Assembly: GCA_025357755.1 (NCBI GenBank)
Contig: JANXOP010000447.1
Span: 1-64,000, forward strand
Reading direction: 5' to 3'
DNA length: 64,000 nt
Origin: Kofleriaceae bacterium
GTDB lineage: Bacteria > Myxococcota_A > Polyangia > Haliangiales > Haliangiaceae
Shown here: in pieces, positions 36,201 through 45,465 of the stretch
How the letters are laid out: every line of letters begins with the position of its first letter
How positions within the stretch are numbered: the first letter of the stretch is position 1
Notes under the pieces: model-generated
What the model saw: only the letters and a program-made list of their open reading frames with translations
Databases searched by the model: none
Told to the model about the DNA's origin: nothing
Program-made: the position numbers and the translations under genes

Positions 36201-38669
36201 CAGGCGCGTCCACTTCTCTTGCTTCTCGTAGATCGGGGCGAGTGCGGCGGCCGCGGCGACGTGCTGCGAGTCGACGGCGAGCACGCGCTCCCACACTTGT
36301 CGCGCCTTCTCGAGCGCCGGTGCGTGGCCAGGATTCTTGTCAGCGCGCTCTTGCGCGAGCTGCGCGGAACGCTCGACGAGCGGCAGCCGCTGGGCCTTCG
36401 CATCGATGCGGTCCGCGATCGCGAGCAGCGCATCGACCAGCTCTTCTTGCTGACCGAGCCGCGCGTAGAGCTGCTCGAGCCCGACGAAATCGCCAGCCAG
36501 TGCATAGAGCTCGCGCAAGGTGCGCAGCGCCTTGGTGTGGTTTGGCTCGAGCTCGAGGATCTCCTTCCACGCGACCGCGGCCTGCTGGGGGGCTGCCAGG
36601 CGCTCGGTGTAGATCTGGCCGAGCTTCTCGAGCAGCGTGACCGCCTCCTTCGCGGCGGACGGCGCGGCCGGGGTCTTCGCACGGGCGAGCGCGACCTGGC
36701 GGTGCAGGATCTCGACGTAGGCGAGGTGGCGTTTCTCCCGATCATAGAGCGCGGCGAGGGCCGCGAGCGTCTCGGTCACGTCCGAGGTGCCGGCCTCGGC
36801 GAGCACGCGGTTGTGGACTTCGATCGCGAGCTTGCTATCGCCGAGGCGTTCCGCGGCGAGCCGCGCCATCTCGCTCTGCTTGACGCGGCGATCTGGGGGC
36901 GCAAGCGTCGAGGCTTCCTTGCCGAGCAGATCGATCAGCTGCCGCCACTGGCGACGCTTCGTATAGATCTCTTTGAGGCGATTGATAGCGTCCGTATCGG
37001 TCGGGGTGAGCTCGGCGATCCGCTCGAGCGGCTTGATCGCGTTCGCGAAGTTACCGAACCGTTCTGACCACAGGTCCGCGACCTCGCGGAGCAGCTTCAC
37101 GCGCTCGCCATCGGGCACGTTCGCGCTCTCGCTCTTCTTCGTGAGCACCGCGATCAGATCGTTCCAGCGGCCGAGCGTGCGGAACTTCCCGGCGAGCTCG
37201 TCGCCAGCGCGCTGGTTATCCGGATCGAGCTTGAGGATCGCGTTGTAGGTGTTGATCACCATCACGTCGAGCTTGAGGCGATCGCGATAGATCTCGGCGA
37301 CCTCGAACAAGCGTGCGGCCTTACCCGCGATATCGACTTCGGACAGACGATCGACCTCGTCCTTCATCAGATCGAGGAGTGCGTTCCACTTCTCGGTCCG
37401 GCGATACAGGCGCTGCAGCGACGAGCGCGCCTGGACCGAGGTCGGATCCTGGCGCAGGTGCTGCTTCCAGGCTTCGATCGCCTTCTCGGGATTATTCTGT
37501 TGCTCGGCGAGCTCGGCGATCTCGATCGAGATCGATTTCTCGCCGGAGTCGCTCCGCGGTCGACGCTGGTCGCCGGGCTTGTCAGCCGACTTGAGCATCG
37601 TCATCAGCTTGCCGGTCTCGCCCTTCGCCGTGTAGTAGGCGCGATAGAAATCGAGCGCGGCCGGGTGCCCCGGATCGAGCTTCCTGATCCGCCGGAAGTA
37701 CTCCTCGGCTTGATCGAGATCGTCGAGGTGCTTCCACAGCACCATGCCGATCTGGAGCAGCATGCCGAGGTCGTCGCCATCGCGGCGCGCCCTGAGGGCG
37801 GCCTGGTACGCGGCAACGACGCCGGGCCAGTCACCGGCGGCTTGCGCCGTATCGGTGACAAAGCGCAGCGCGCGGGGGTGCGTGGGATCGAGGGCGAGCA
37901 CGCGCTTGAGCGCCCGTTCACCGCGCGCCGCATTGCCGAGGTTGGTGCGTGCAACTTCGGACAGCGCGATCAGCGCCGCCACCTTCTCTTCGTTCGTTCC
38001 GGCCTTCTCGGCGCGCTCGTCGAGGAGCTCCGCGAGATCCTGCCAGCGACCACGCCGGCGGAGCATGCGCGCGAGGTGGAATGCGGCCTTGGCATTCTTC
38101 GGATCGATCTCGAGCGCCTTGCGCAGGTACTGCTCGGCCTCGGGAGTCTCGGGCGAGAACCGGACGTAGGCCTCGGCGGCCGAGACGTAGAGCCCGGTCG
38201 CGAGGCTGCGATCCGTCGATGCGGTCGCTTCTTGGACGTACTTCGCCGTGAACTTTTGCCAGTTCTCCTCGGCGACGTTGAGCTCCTCGAGCGCTTCGAT
38301 CGCCATCGCGTCGTTCTTGCGAAGCTCGAGCACGGAAGCAAACGCGGCGTGCGCGGCAGGCACGTCGAGCAGCTCGCCATCGAGGATCATCCCCTTCTCG
38401 AGCAAGAGGTCGGCTTGCCGCGATCTGTCGTCGCCGTTCATCGCCGCGATCTCGGCGTCGATCAGTGAGACCACGGCATCGGGCCGACCGCGACTCGCGA
38501 GCAGCTTGCGAGTGGCGGCGAACCGGCTCGCGCGAACTGCTGCGGGAGCTTGTTGAGCGGCGGCAGCGAGTGCCTCTAACGCTTGCGCGTCATCGGGATC
38601 GTGCTCGAGAACAGCGAGTGATGAGGCGAGGTCGGCCATGGCGCGAGGAGCGCCGATGGTATCGATCAC
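27270..38669 (-). CDS. Giant tetratricopeptide-repeat protein (3,799 residues)
   Basis: One uninterrupted frame of 11.4 kb, a protein of roughly 420 kDa. It has no signal peptide, membrane segment or enzyme motif, so it should be a cytoplasmic scaffold. Nearly all of it is built from TPR-type helix pairs in a recurrent module of about 110 residues. Typical pieces are AIDAYRRALELDP-like, ALxALERLY, W-DL(V/I)-VLERR and ERAxLLxRIAxLYE. Examples are YREVLQAAPGH-type pieces near the middle and MFQRGLEIEPQNQKLKDALA at the C-terminus. The GTG start at 38669 follows AGGA and a TAGGAC hexamer; an ATG ten codons on is an alternative. TPR solenoids bind other proteins. No partner is evident. Confidence 0.9.
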   Translation of the reverse strand: MIDTIGAPRAMADLASSLAVLEHDPDDAQALEALAAAAQQAPAAVRASRFAATRKLLASRGRPDAVVSLIDAEIAAMNGDDRSRQADLLLEKGMILDGELLDVPAAHAAFASVLELRKNDAMAIEALEELNVAEENWQKFTAKYVQEATASTDRSLATGLYVSAAEAYVRFSPETPEAEQYLRKALEIDPKNAKAAFHLARMLRRRGRWQDLAELLDERAEKAGTNEEKVAALIALSEVARTNLGNAARGERALKRVLALDPTHPRALRFVTDTAQAAGDWPGVVAAYQAALRARRDGDDLGMLLQIGMVLWKHLDDLDQAEEYFRRIRKLDPGHPAALDFYRAYYTAKGETGKLMTMLKSADKPGDQRRPRSDSGEKSISIEIAELAEQQNNPEKAIEAWKQHLRQDPTSVQARSSLQRLYRRTEKWNALLDLMKDEVDRLSEVDIAGKAARLFEVAEIYRDRLKLDVMVINTYNAILKLDPDNQRAGDELAGKFRTLGRWNDLIAVLTKKSESANVPDGERVKLLREVADLWSERFGNFANAIKPLERIAELTPTDTDAINRLKEIYTKRRQWRQLIDLLGKEASTLAPPDRRVKQSEMARLAAERLGDSKLAIEVHNRVLAEAGTSDVTETLAALAALYDREKRHLAYVEILHRQVALARAKTPAAPSAAKEAVTLLEKLGQIYTERLAAPQQAAVAWKEILELEPNHTKALRTLRELYALAGDFVGLEQLYARLGQQEELVDALLAIADRIDAKAQRLPLVERSAQLAQERADKNPGHAPALEKARQVWERVLAVDSQHVAAAAALAPIYEKQEKWTRLLSMYEIELGAATETRAKLGKIEQIRALCEQKLASKTLAFTWAVRAYELEPANPKLYDDVMRLASEREQWKEVVGAFERAIAGGTLPEPQRLSTFRELAKIAAKRLGDPEMARGYHRKVLQAAPEDRDAEANLEDLATQVADWSELLASFRRRANRETEAPAKANLLLEAAQIQEQKLQDLDGAAATYQEALQAAPGHPKVLRALAKVQDARGDYPSLAEVLAQELGNEKDPSARAELVMRLGSLHEHSLEQPAKALAYYREALAIPAQGGVVRSQPIAAIARLVLVPETAAKLDSKERIAAVREVLPHLEAGKLAAQQAAALEVLRASDETGATEKADLDRALVRIYHVELGDPGAAWTAGLRVVTAQPQDTDIRRALGNLAGQLGRDGEWAKHLTAALATLKQTHAAPAEIRAVATELAVLAGERLADRPTAERGWLAVLEVEADATDAFDALSAVYRADQRWLDLRALLERRAEVTIDERARLAALLQLAVLEEQMLGDATRAISAYRRALELAPANSEAFTALDRLYTGSDKWTELEELLARRTEYDAANSNTLAYRRAELFSHELADPSRSIDLLEDVIARDRDHAQGRELLEDLLTDPKASSHRMRISRVLEPLYEGAKQWADLASLLRVQRGLVEGTEAIELLARIAQLEESELGTPGHAFEAWLEVLKLDPTDERARIELPRLAQWLQRWPEATAALEAAVNATPESDLSTRGALLGELATYYDAELGDAPRAIVAYRRLLEGDAASPATQRRAGAALARLYAEGKAWQELRDVQRKQAHWAEDAAERRGLLARVAVLEEDQLDSRDAAIATWREVLQDHPSDEGALHALERLYTAAERWRDLIEILRRVIDAMPAESVPLLGRIAEIHEQKLHETDEATAAWLEVLDEDGDNARALGELARLYRAGNRHAELLDIYERQLANNPHGRGGDSTLPLQIEVAKLLGGPLQRPVEALDRWENVLHADAQHPEALAAVEAALQDPDLRASAADILRPVYSATAQDDRLAALSMRQSEWTDDPATKLKALNEVVMLREHRLGDKAGAFEAQLQALRHAATEPELARSVSETERLAGELGREAELIDVYRAVAPEVLDAEIQRRLYLDIADLARAVRRDLGMSREYYQKVLDVQPDDRRALAALESIYRETNDEEHLVDVLLRQASPELGATPDDQVHGLVEAAGIYTTLKRTDDAIRVWEQVLEIAPERADAIYALEALYSQQNRWHDVVELYERRLGFVTSNEEAVALRVQLGELHEKHIHDIEAAIENYAAALGGNSRQPAALAALERLLNDPEARAQAAEVLEPVFVAQQRWHDLVRVYEAKLESAADPKDRLRLTRFVARLFEEQLEDFENATRWFAKVFREAPSDPAVRDQLNRLASITENWAFVAESYQGYLDDGGETEDIRDVAIVVATIYDRRLNDTDHAFAAYRRALAIEADDAVPNARELVKRLEDLLGRTQRWADLVSVYDDVITRGDEELRIEALVKRSRLLEDGLQDTARAVEAWREVVLATDSGETPTAERAYRDAVGELERLFRLRAQWHELVDLIEARLGRTDDHTETAELRLRLADIYENQLQDLPAAIDQYQEVLHGERLWERGVQALERLVIHDDHRARVIELLEPVYRAQDWWQKLVVVLDAKLEYVMDPFEQVQTLHEIAELHEDRGGAIDLALAALARAWRIDVSDDAALTKLLSLAGKLNAWDEAARTVEDGAASAPNGELAAGLWTRAAEIHEGQRRDRKRAIDAWHKVDQARPDDLIALSSLDRLLALEGRVLELVTVVERRAELTEDAGVRLVLLHRVAALYEEVLADKPKAIIAYKNVLGVDDSDGAALDALERLYRAGDPSDKEAARELAQTIERKIELSTDQAARLALRHSAAAVYEGQLDDVYQAIGHLTAILDDDAGDQGALGDLDRIYAKQKLWPELLDIVDKRALLAANTKDRADLAFRAAKLVEIELTDPDAAIPRFGAVLQVLPAHEGARAALEALMQQDDHVEAATPILERVYRAANEASGLVRVYERRLAVTGRDPDARRADWQALAETRETLANQPAQAFVVWGRALADDPEDADRLQPLMRLAETQNLWRDFAKLLDERLDDQDKPLPPDVDQAYAMRLGSIAEDRLNDLDRAARAFDRGTKGPEPRAALSALERVLYRSNKSAELASVLRRQADAAESEPQTAEYLFRMGDLQETTLASPREAVAAYRDVLGLVPEHPQARAALERMLETAGDLRRDIVEILEPLFEQDGDAQRLSNVLEAKLATTSDQLDRAAILQRLVELFEHRLNNLARALDAALRWLEVDPASDQALSEVERLAERLGQWTETAHKLGSIVTASDAPHRSPDVQVALLVFLGRVQRDKLGQAEEAIGTYRAALALEPGELAALDPLIEILRLRGDTVALGEALRQRGKVAPEPSERRAAYAEVAQISERAGDRGAAIHAWKEIIGDDDNDRDALDQLARIYRNGHTPDDRSALVDTLTRASRLAPESTDEKNLLVEIARLEAETPRAISAWQAVVDLDPEDVTSLGQLEQALAKNNDWIAVGDIQTRRLDLAKSNGDKIAIYAEMAQLAEGRRQSVDDAITAWYSALEIDNTSQRAYDELERLLDTAGRHHDLVELLERRGELYGSLGDTRAEIQALARAADVWESKLDSPDAAGEILEKILAREPGSVAALTRLSKIYERSGDWTKCKATLEQALALDPKGRDAADLFFRLGEVARVGDSDEDTAIQHFQQALRHDPTHAPSIDALERLARERRDSSLLAEMLQRRLEATPGAASVELLVEIADLERKAGHTDAALAALARAANVAPDDIRVLGPLADMYFTAGRLDEAAPIYDRLATEAKTARRMKDVAKFRQRQGSILEARNDRPGATVAYEEALRVNPTDVSTMTGLGRLYFEAKDWEKARKIYQSLVLQNIDVDAGVTKGEVYWSLGRIHIELGQAPKAKSMFQRGLEIEPQNQKLKDALAALS

Positions 38670-38675
38670 GTTCGG

Positions 38676-38681
38676 GTCCTA
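38676..38681 (-). promoter_or_regulatory. -10-like TAGGAC six bases before the giant TPR gene
   Basis: On the minus strand TAGGAC is exactly six bases from the GTG at 38669. It also contains an AGGA that could act as a Shine-Dalgarno site, so the two readings compete. Confidence 0.35.
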
Positions 38682-38751
38682 CAACCGATCGCGCTTGTCC
38701 ATTCGGCGAGTTACAGCGGCCCTGGAGATCGATCCGGAGTGCGGGCGGGTG

Positions 38752-38757
38752 TATATC
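38752..38757 (+). promoter_or_regulatory. -10-like TATATC seven bases before an ABC exporter gene
   Basis: TATATC is the most AT-rich spot in the 95-base divergent gap and lies seven bases before the GTG at 38765. Confidence 0.4.
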
Positions 38758-38764
38758 TTTCGGC

Positions 38765-40681
38765 GTGAGTAGTCAGGGCCGAAGCTCTCTCGGCTATCTG
38801 CGGCCGTATCGCGCGATCATTGCAGGTGGCGTCCTGTGTCTGGTCGCCACGAACGCCGCTTACATCGGCGTCGCGGTGTTCTTGAAAGACGCCGTCCAGG
38901 CCATCAAGGACGCTCGCGGAATCGCGGACATCGCCGAGGTCATGCGCTGGCTGTCGCTCCCTGCGAGTCCCGCTGCCGCACTCGAAGACTGGCGTCGCGT
39001 CCACACCGCGCACGCGACCGATGCCGCCATCCACGCGGTCGAGCTGCTCGTCCTGTTCGCGGTCGTCACGGCGATCACCCGGATCTTCTCACGCGTCTGG
39101 ATCTTCAATGCGGCGCGCGCCGCGGAGTACGATCTGCGCAGCGATCTTTTCGGCCACGCGCTGTCGCTCTCACCCGGCTACTACCGAGATCATCCGACCG
39201 GCGATGTGATGTCGCGGCTCACGAACGATGTCCAGGTCGTGCGCGCGATGTGGGGGGCCGGCCTCGTCCATCTGTCCAACGCGGTCACCTCGTTCGCGAC
39301 GGTGCTGCCATTCATGTTGTTGCTCGACTGGAAGGTCGCGCTCATCGCGATCATCCCTTATCCCTTGATCTTCTTCATCGGCCAGATGCTGTCGCGCCGG
39401 ATCTACACGTCGATGCGCGCGGTCCAGGGCGAGCTCGGCGGGCTGTCCGCGCGGATCCAGGAAGACCTCGGCGCGATCCAGGTGATCAAGACCTACGGGC
39501 TCGAGGGGCTACGTCGCGAAGGCTTCATCGCGTCGAGCAAGCGACTGCTCGACAAGAACATGGTCGCGGCGATCGTCCGGATCCAGCTCACGCCCACGCT
39601 CAATGCGCTCGCGTCTTCCGCGGTCGCGATCTTGATCGTGATGGGCGGACGCGCGGTCATCCACACCGATCTAGATGTCGGCGAGTACACCGCGTTCGCC
39701 GCGCTGCTCGCCCGCCTGGTCTGGCCCACGCTCACGCTCGGGTTCATGCTCGCGCTCGTCCAGCGCGGCCGTGCCTCGTGGAGCCGCCTCGTCGCGCTCC
39801 AGGACGAGGTCCCCGCGATCCAGGATGGGCACGGCGAGCCGCTCGCGGCCACGCCCGAGCCCGCTCATGTGGTGGTCAAGGACCTCACGATCACGATCGG
39901 CGAGCGCACGCTGCTCGATCACGTCTCGTTCGAGCTCGCGCCGAGCACGGTCACCGCGATCGTTGGCCGCACCGGTTCGGGTAAGAGCACGCTCGTCGAG
40001 GCGCTCTGCCGGCTCATCCCCGTGCCGACCGGCTCGATCGCGATCGATGGTCGCGACATCACCGACGTGCCGCTCGATTCACTGCGCGCGCAGATCGGGT
40101 ACGCCCCGCAGGAGGCGTTCCTGTTCTCGACGACGATCGCGGACAACGTCGCCATGGGGTATGGCGCCGGCACCGCGATACCGGCCGCGCGCCGGGCCGA
40201 GCTCGAGCGCGTGGGCGCCGCCGAGTCCGCGCCGGATCTTTCCGATGCGCCGCGCGTCACCGCGGCGGCGGATGCCGCGGGGCTCACGCGCGACCTCGCC
40301 GTGATGCCGGATCGGCTCGCGACGATCGTCGGCGAGCGCGGCATCACGCTCTCCGGTGGTCAGCGCCAGCGGGTCGCGCTCGCGCGCGCACTTTCGGCCG
40401 AGCCTCGCTTGCTCGTGCTCGATGACTCGCTCGCCTCGGTCGATGCCGAGACCGAGCGCGTGATCCTCGCGAATCTCCGGCGCGTGATGAAGGGACGCAC
40501 CGCGGTCCTCATCAGCCATCGCATCGCCGCGATCAAGGATGCCGATCAGATCCTCGTCCTCGATCAGGGCAAGATCGTCGCGAAGGGTACGCACGCTCAG
40601 CTGATCGGCCAGGCGGGGGTGTATCGCGATCTCTATCGCACGCAGCTCGATACCGAGTTCGAGATCCGGGACGTGGGCTGA
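38765..40681 (+). CDS. ABC exporter half-transporter A (fused membrane and ATPase domains)
   Basis: A 638-residue type IV ABC exporter subunit. The membrane domain (about 1-330) has six predicted helices and the coupling motif PTGDVMSRLTNDV. The ATPase domain has Walker A GRTGSGKST, Q-loop YAPQEAFLF, signature LSGGQRQRVALARAL and Walker B LLVLDDSLASVD. Asp replaces the usual catalytic Glu after Walker B, as in the A subunits of MdlAB-like heterodimers. A stretch of about 40 residues between Q-loop and signature is longer than usual. The start GTG at 38765 is the first good one. The TGA overlaps the next ATG (TGATG). Confidence 0.9.
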   Translation: MSSQGRSSLGYLRPYRAIIAGGVLCLVATNAAYIGVAVFLKDAVQAIKDARGIADIAEVMRWLSLPASPAAALEDWRRVHTAHATDAAIHAVELLVLFAVVTAITRIFSRVWIFNAARAAEYDLRSDLFGHALSLSPGYYRDHPTGDVMSRLTNDVQVVRAMWGAGLVHLSNAVTSFATVLPFMLLLDWKVALIAIIPYPLIFFIGQMLSRRIYTSMRAVQGELGGLSARIQEDLGAIQVIKTYGLEGLRREGFIASSKRLLDKNMVAAIVRIQLTPTLNALASSAVAILIVMGGRAVIHTDLDVGEYTAFAALLARLVWPTLTLGFMLALVQRGRASWSRLVALQDEVPAIQDGHGEPLAATPEPAHVVVKDLTITIGERTLLDHVSFELAPSTVTAIVGRTGSGKSTLVEALCRLIPVPTGSIAIDGRDITDVPLDSLRAQIGYAPQEAFLFSTTIADNVAMGYGAGTAIPAARRAELERVGAAESAPDLSDAPRVTAAADAAGLTRDLAVMPDRLATIVGERGITLSGGQRQRVALARALSAEPRLLVLDDSLASVDAETERVILANLRRVMKGRTAVLISHRIAAIKDADQILVLDQGKIVAKGTHAQLIGQAGVYRDLYRTQLDTEFEIRDVG

Positions 40682-42513
40682 TGGCGGTCGCGCGTAAGGC
40701 CGGCATCGAAGCCGAGGCCGTCCTTGGCAAGGCCTATGACCTCCGGCTGATCAAGCGGATCGCGAAGTACGTCCGCCCGCACCGCGCGATGCTCGCGGCG
40801 TGGGTGGTGTTCATGCTGCTCGGCATCGCGTTCGAGCTGGCCCAGCCGCTGCTGTTCGTCTACGTGCTCCAGCACCACATCCTCGACGACAAGATCGCGA
40901 TGCTGCCGTGGGATGCGCTCGCGTACATGGGCCTCGTCCTCGGGCAAGGCGTCTCGGGGTTCTGCGACCAGTGGTTCTTGCAGCTCGCCGGTCAGCGCAC
41001 GATGCATGACCTGCGCATCTCGATCTTCGATCACGTGCTCGCGCAGCGCGCGGCGTTCTTCGATCGGATCCCGGTCGGCCGGCTGATGACGCGCATGACG
41101 AACGACATCGAGAGCCTCAACGAGATGTTCGCGCAGGGCGCGATCACGTTGATCGCGGATGTCGTCAAGGCGATCGGGATCGTGGTCATCATGATCTCGA
41201 TCGACGTCCGGCTCTCGCTGCTCACGTACACGACGCTGCCGCTCGTGTTCATCCTGGTCGAGGTCGCGCGCCGTGCGATGCGTAAATCGTTCCGCCAGAT
41301 CCGCGTGCGGCTCGCTGCGATGAATGCGTTCGCGCAGGAACACTTGTTCGGCATCCGCGTGATCCACCTCCTCGGGCGCGGCAAGATCGCGCGCCGCGAG
41401 TACGACGAAGTCAATGCCGGCCATCGAGATGCGTACCTCCTCCAGATCCAGGCAGATGCCGCGATGTACGCGCTCGTCGAAGCGATCGGCTACATCGCGA
41501 CCGGCCTGGTCATCTGGTGGGCCGCCGGACACCGCATCGAAGACGCCGCCACGATCGCGGTGGTCGTGGTGTTCATCGAGTACATCAACAAGTTCTTCAT
41601 CCCGATCCGCGACCTGTCCGCGAAGTACGCCGTCATGCAAGGCGCGATGGCCGCGAGCGAGCGGATCTTCCAGCTCCTCGATACCGAGGAGTACGACGGC
41701 GCCGTCGCACTCGTCCTCGGGACGACGCTGAAGGATCACGATGCGCCCGGGGAGCCCTCGAAGGTCGCCGCGGACTCACCGTCGATCGAGATGCGCAACG
41801 TCCAGTTCAGCTACGGCGCCGAGCCGGTGCTGCGCGGGATCGATCTCAGCGTGCCGCGCGGTGCGACCGTCGCGGTCGTCGGGGCGACGGGCTCCGGCAA
41901 GTCGACCGTCATCAAGTTGCTCACGCGCCTCTACGAACGGGACCGCGGTTCGATCAAGCTCGACGGCGAAGATATTCGCGACCTCGAGCTGGCCGATCTG
42001 CGTCGCCGGATCACCGTGGTCTCGCAGGACGTCACGCTGTTCGCCGGTACTCTGCGCGACAACATCACGCTCGGCAAGGTCCACAGCCAGGCCGAGCTCG
42101 ACGCTGCGGTCAAGCGCGTCGGCCTCGATCGCGCGCTCGCGCGGCGTGCCGGTTCGGTCGATTCCGCGCTCGGCGAGAAGGTCGCCGAACGCGGCGCGAA
42201 CTTCTCCGCGGGAGAACGTCAGCTCGTCGCGTTCGCGCGTGCGCTGCTACGCGATCCCGAGGTCCTCGTCCTCGACGAGGCGACCGCGCACGTCGATCCC
42301 GAAGCCGAGGTGCTGATCGAGAAGGGCGTGCACGAGCTGATGAAGGGCCGCACGACCCTCGTGATCGCGCACCGGCTCTCGACGATCCGCAACGCGGATC
42401 TGATCGTGGTGATGGACAAAGGCTTGATCGTCGAGCAAGGGACGCACGACGAGCTGGTCGCCAAGGGCGGGTTGTACGCGGCGCTCGAAAAAACGTTCCG
42501 CCGCCAGGACTGA
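40681..42513 (+). CDS. ABC exporter half-transporter B
   Basis: A 610-residue partner of the preceding gene. Six membrane helices (with VGRLMTRMTNDIESLNE) are followed by an ATPase domain with Walker A GATGSGKST, Q-loop VSQDVTLFAG, Walker B VLVLDEATAHVD (catalytic Glu present) and H-loop VIAHRLST. The signature is degenerate, FSAGERQLVAFARAL instead of LSGGQ. Together the pair has one consensus and one degenerate ATP site, the pattern of asymmetric heterodimeric exporters. An insert between the membrane and ATPase domains (TTLKDHDAPGEPSKVAADSP) is specific to this copy. Substrate unknown; lipid or drug export are common for the family. Confidence 0.9.
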   Translation: MAVARKAGIEAEAVLGKAYDLRLIKRIAKYVRPHRAMLAAWVVFMLLGIAFELAQPLLFVYVLQHHILDDKIAMLPWDALAYMGLVLGQGVSGFCDQWFLQLAGQRTMHDLRISIFDHVLAQRAAFFDRIPVGRLMTRMTNDIESLNEMFAQGAITLIADVVKAIGIVVIMISIDVRLSLLTYTTLPLVFILVEVARRAMRKSFRQIRVRLAAMNAFAQEHLFGIRVIHLLGRGKIARREYDEVNAGHRDAYLLQIQADAAMYALVEAIGYIATGLVIWWAAGHRIEDAATIAVVVVFIEYINKFFIPIRDLSAKYAVMQGAMAASERIFQLLDTEEYDGAVALVLGTTLKDHDAPGEPSKVAADSPSIEMRNVQFSYGAEPVLRGIDLSVPRGATVAVVGATGSGKSTVIKLLTRLYERDRGSIKLDGEDIRDLELADLRRRITVVSQDVTLFAGTLRDNITLGKVHSQAELDAAVKRVGLDRALARRAGSVDSALGEKVAERGANFSAGERQLVAFARALLRDPEVLVLDEATAHVDPEAEVLIEKGVHELMKGRTTLVIAHRLSTIRNADLIVVMDKGLIVEQGTHDELVAKGGLYAALEKTFRRQD

Positions 42514-42611
42514 CGCGCGGGTTCGAGCCGAGCTGCCGGCAGGGACGAAATTGCGCCGGCCGCTGGTCGTCGCCTACACTTTCGTCGACGTCTGCTGGGT
42601 CGCGATCGCGA

Positions 42612-42959
42612 TTAACCGTGGAGGTCAGCGGGTGACTTCGCCGGCTTGTCGCTCCGGTCGCTCACAGCTTCGGTATTCTTGTCCGTGGGCTTGTCGAGCT
42701 TCGGCTTGTCGGCCGGCGATGGCTGCTCGCGGTGCGGCGGCTCGGAAGGTTTCGCAACGACGGTCGGCTTCTCGGGCTCGGGCGTGGGCGTTGGCGCGAC
42801 CGGAACGTCCGCCTTGGGGCCACCTGGAGTCACGCAACCCTCGTGGCTCGCGTGCCTGGCGTGGCTGGCTTCGTTGACTACATCCACATCGCCGGTCTTG
42901 GGATTTGGGTGCGGCTGCGCGCAGGCCAGCACGAGACCGACGACCAGGGATGCCGACAT
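42612..42959 (-). CDS. Small Pro/Lys-rich lipoprotein
   Basis: A 115-residue protein with signal peptide and lipobox at the very N-terminus (MSASLVVGLVLAC). The mature part is low-complexity, with HARHASHEGC, PTPTPEPEKP and repeated DKP or KSP motifs, so it is likely an unstructured tether in the cell envelope. AAGGG lies seven bases before the ATG. An open frame on the opposite strand over the same bases lacks any such signal, so the minus strand is preferred. It converges with the ABC exporter genes across 98 bases that hold no other gene. Confidence 0.6.
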   Translation of the reverse strand: MSASLVVGLVLACAQPHPNPKTGDVDVVNEASHARHASHEGCVTPGGPKADVPVAPTPTPEPEKPTVVAKPSEPPHREQPSPADKPKLDKPTDKNTEAVSDRSDKPAKSPADLHG

Positions 42960-43024
42960 CCACGCACCCTTACCGCGGGGTGAGGTCAGACCGCAACTAC
43001 GCAGCGCCTGGCTCGAAGTTCTTG

Positions 43025-43030
43025 TATGAT
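43025..43030 (+). promoter_or_regulatory. -10-like TATGAT near the hybrid kinase start
   Basis: TATGAT is five of six matches to the -10 consensus. It ends nine bases before ATG 43040 and three before ATG 43034. The second ATG would then carry a leader of two or three bases. Confidence 0.4.
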
Positions 43031-43033
43031 TTT

Positions 43034-45421
<2,388 letters not shown>

Positions 45422-45465
45422 CGCAGTGCTCGCCGCAATCGCTCCGATTCGCGCGACCTCCGCGC

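Noticed and set aside
38465-38764. Upstream extension of the first ABC exporter frame
   Set aside because: The added residues are Arg-rich, antisense to the start of the giant TPR gene, and precede a good GTG with a -10-like hexamer.
42505-42545. T-loop-like GGTTCGAGCC after the ABC exporter genes
   Set aside because: No matching T-stem, anticodon arm or acceptor stem can be folded around it, so it is not a tRNA.
42646-43029. Plus-strand frame of 127 codons opposite the small lipoprotein gene
   Set aside because: It is Ser/Gly/Thr-rich without a signal. The minus-strand frame has a clean lipobox and an AAGGG upstream.
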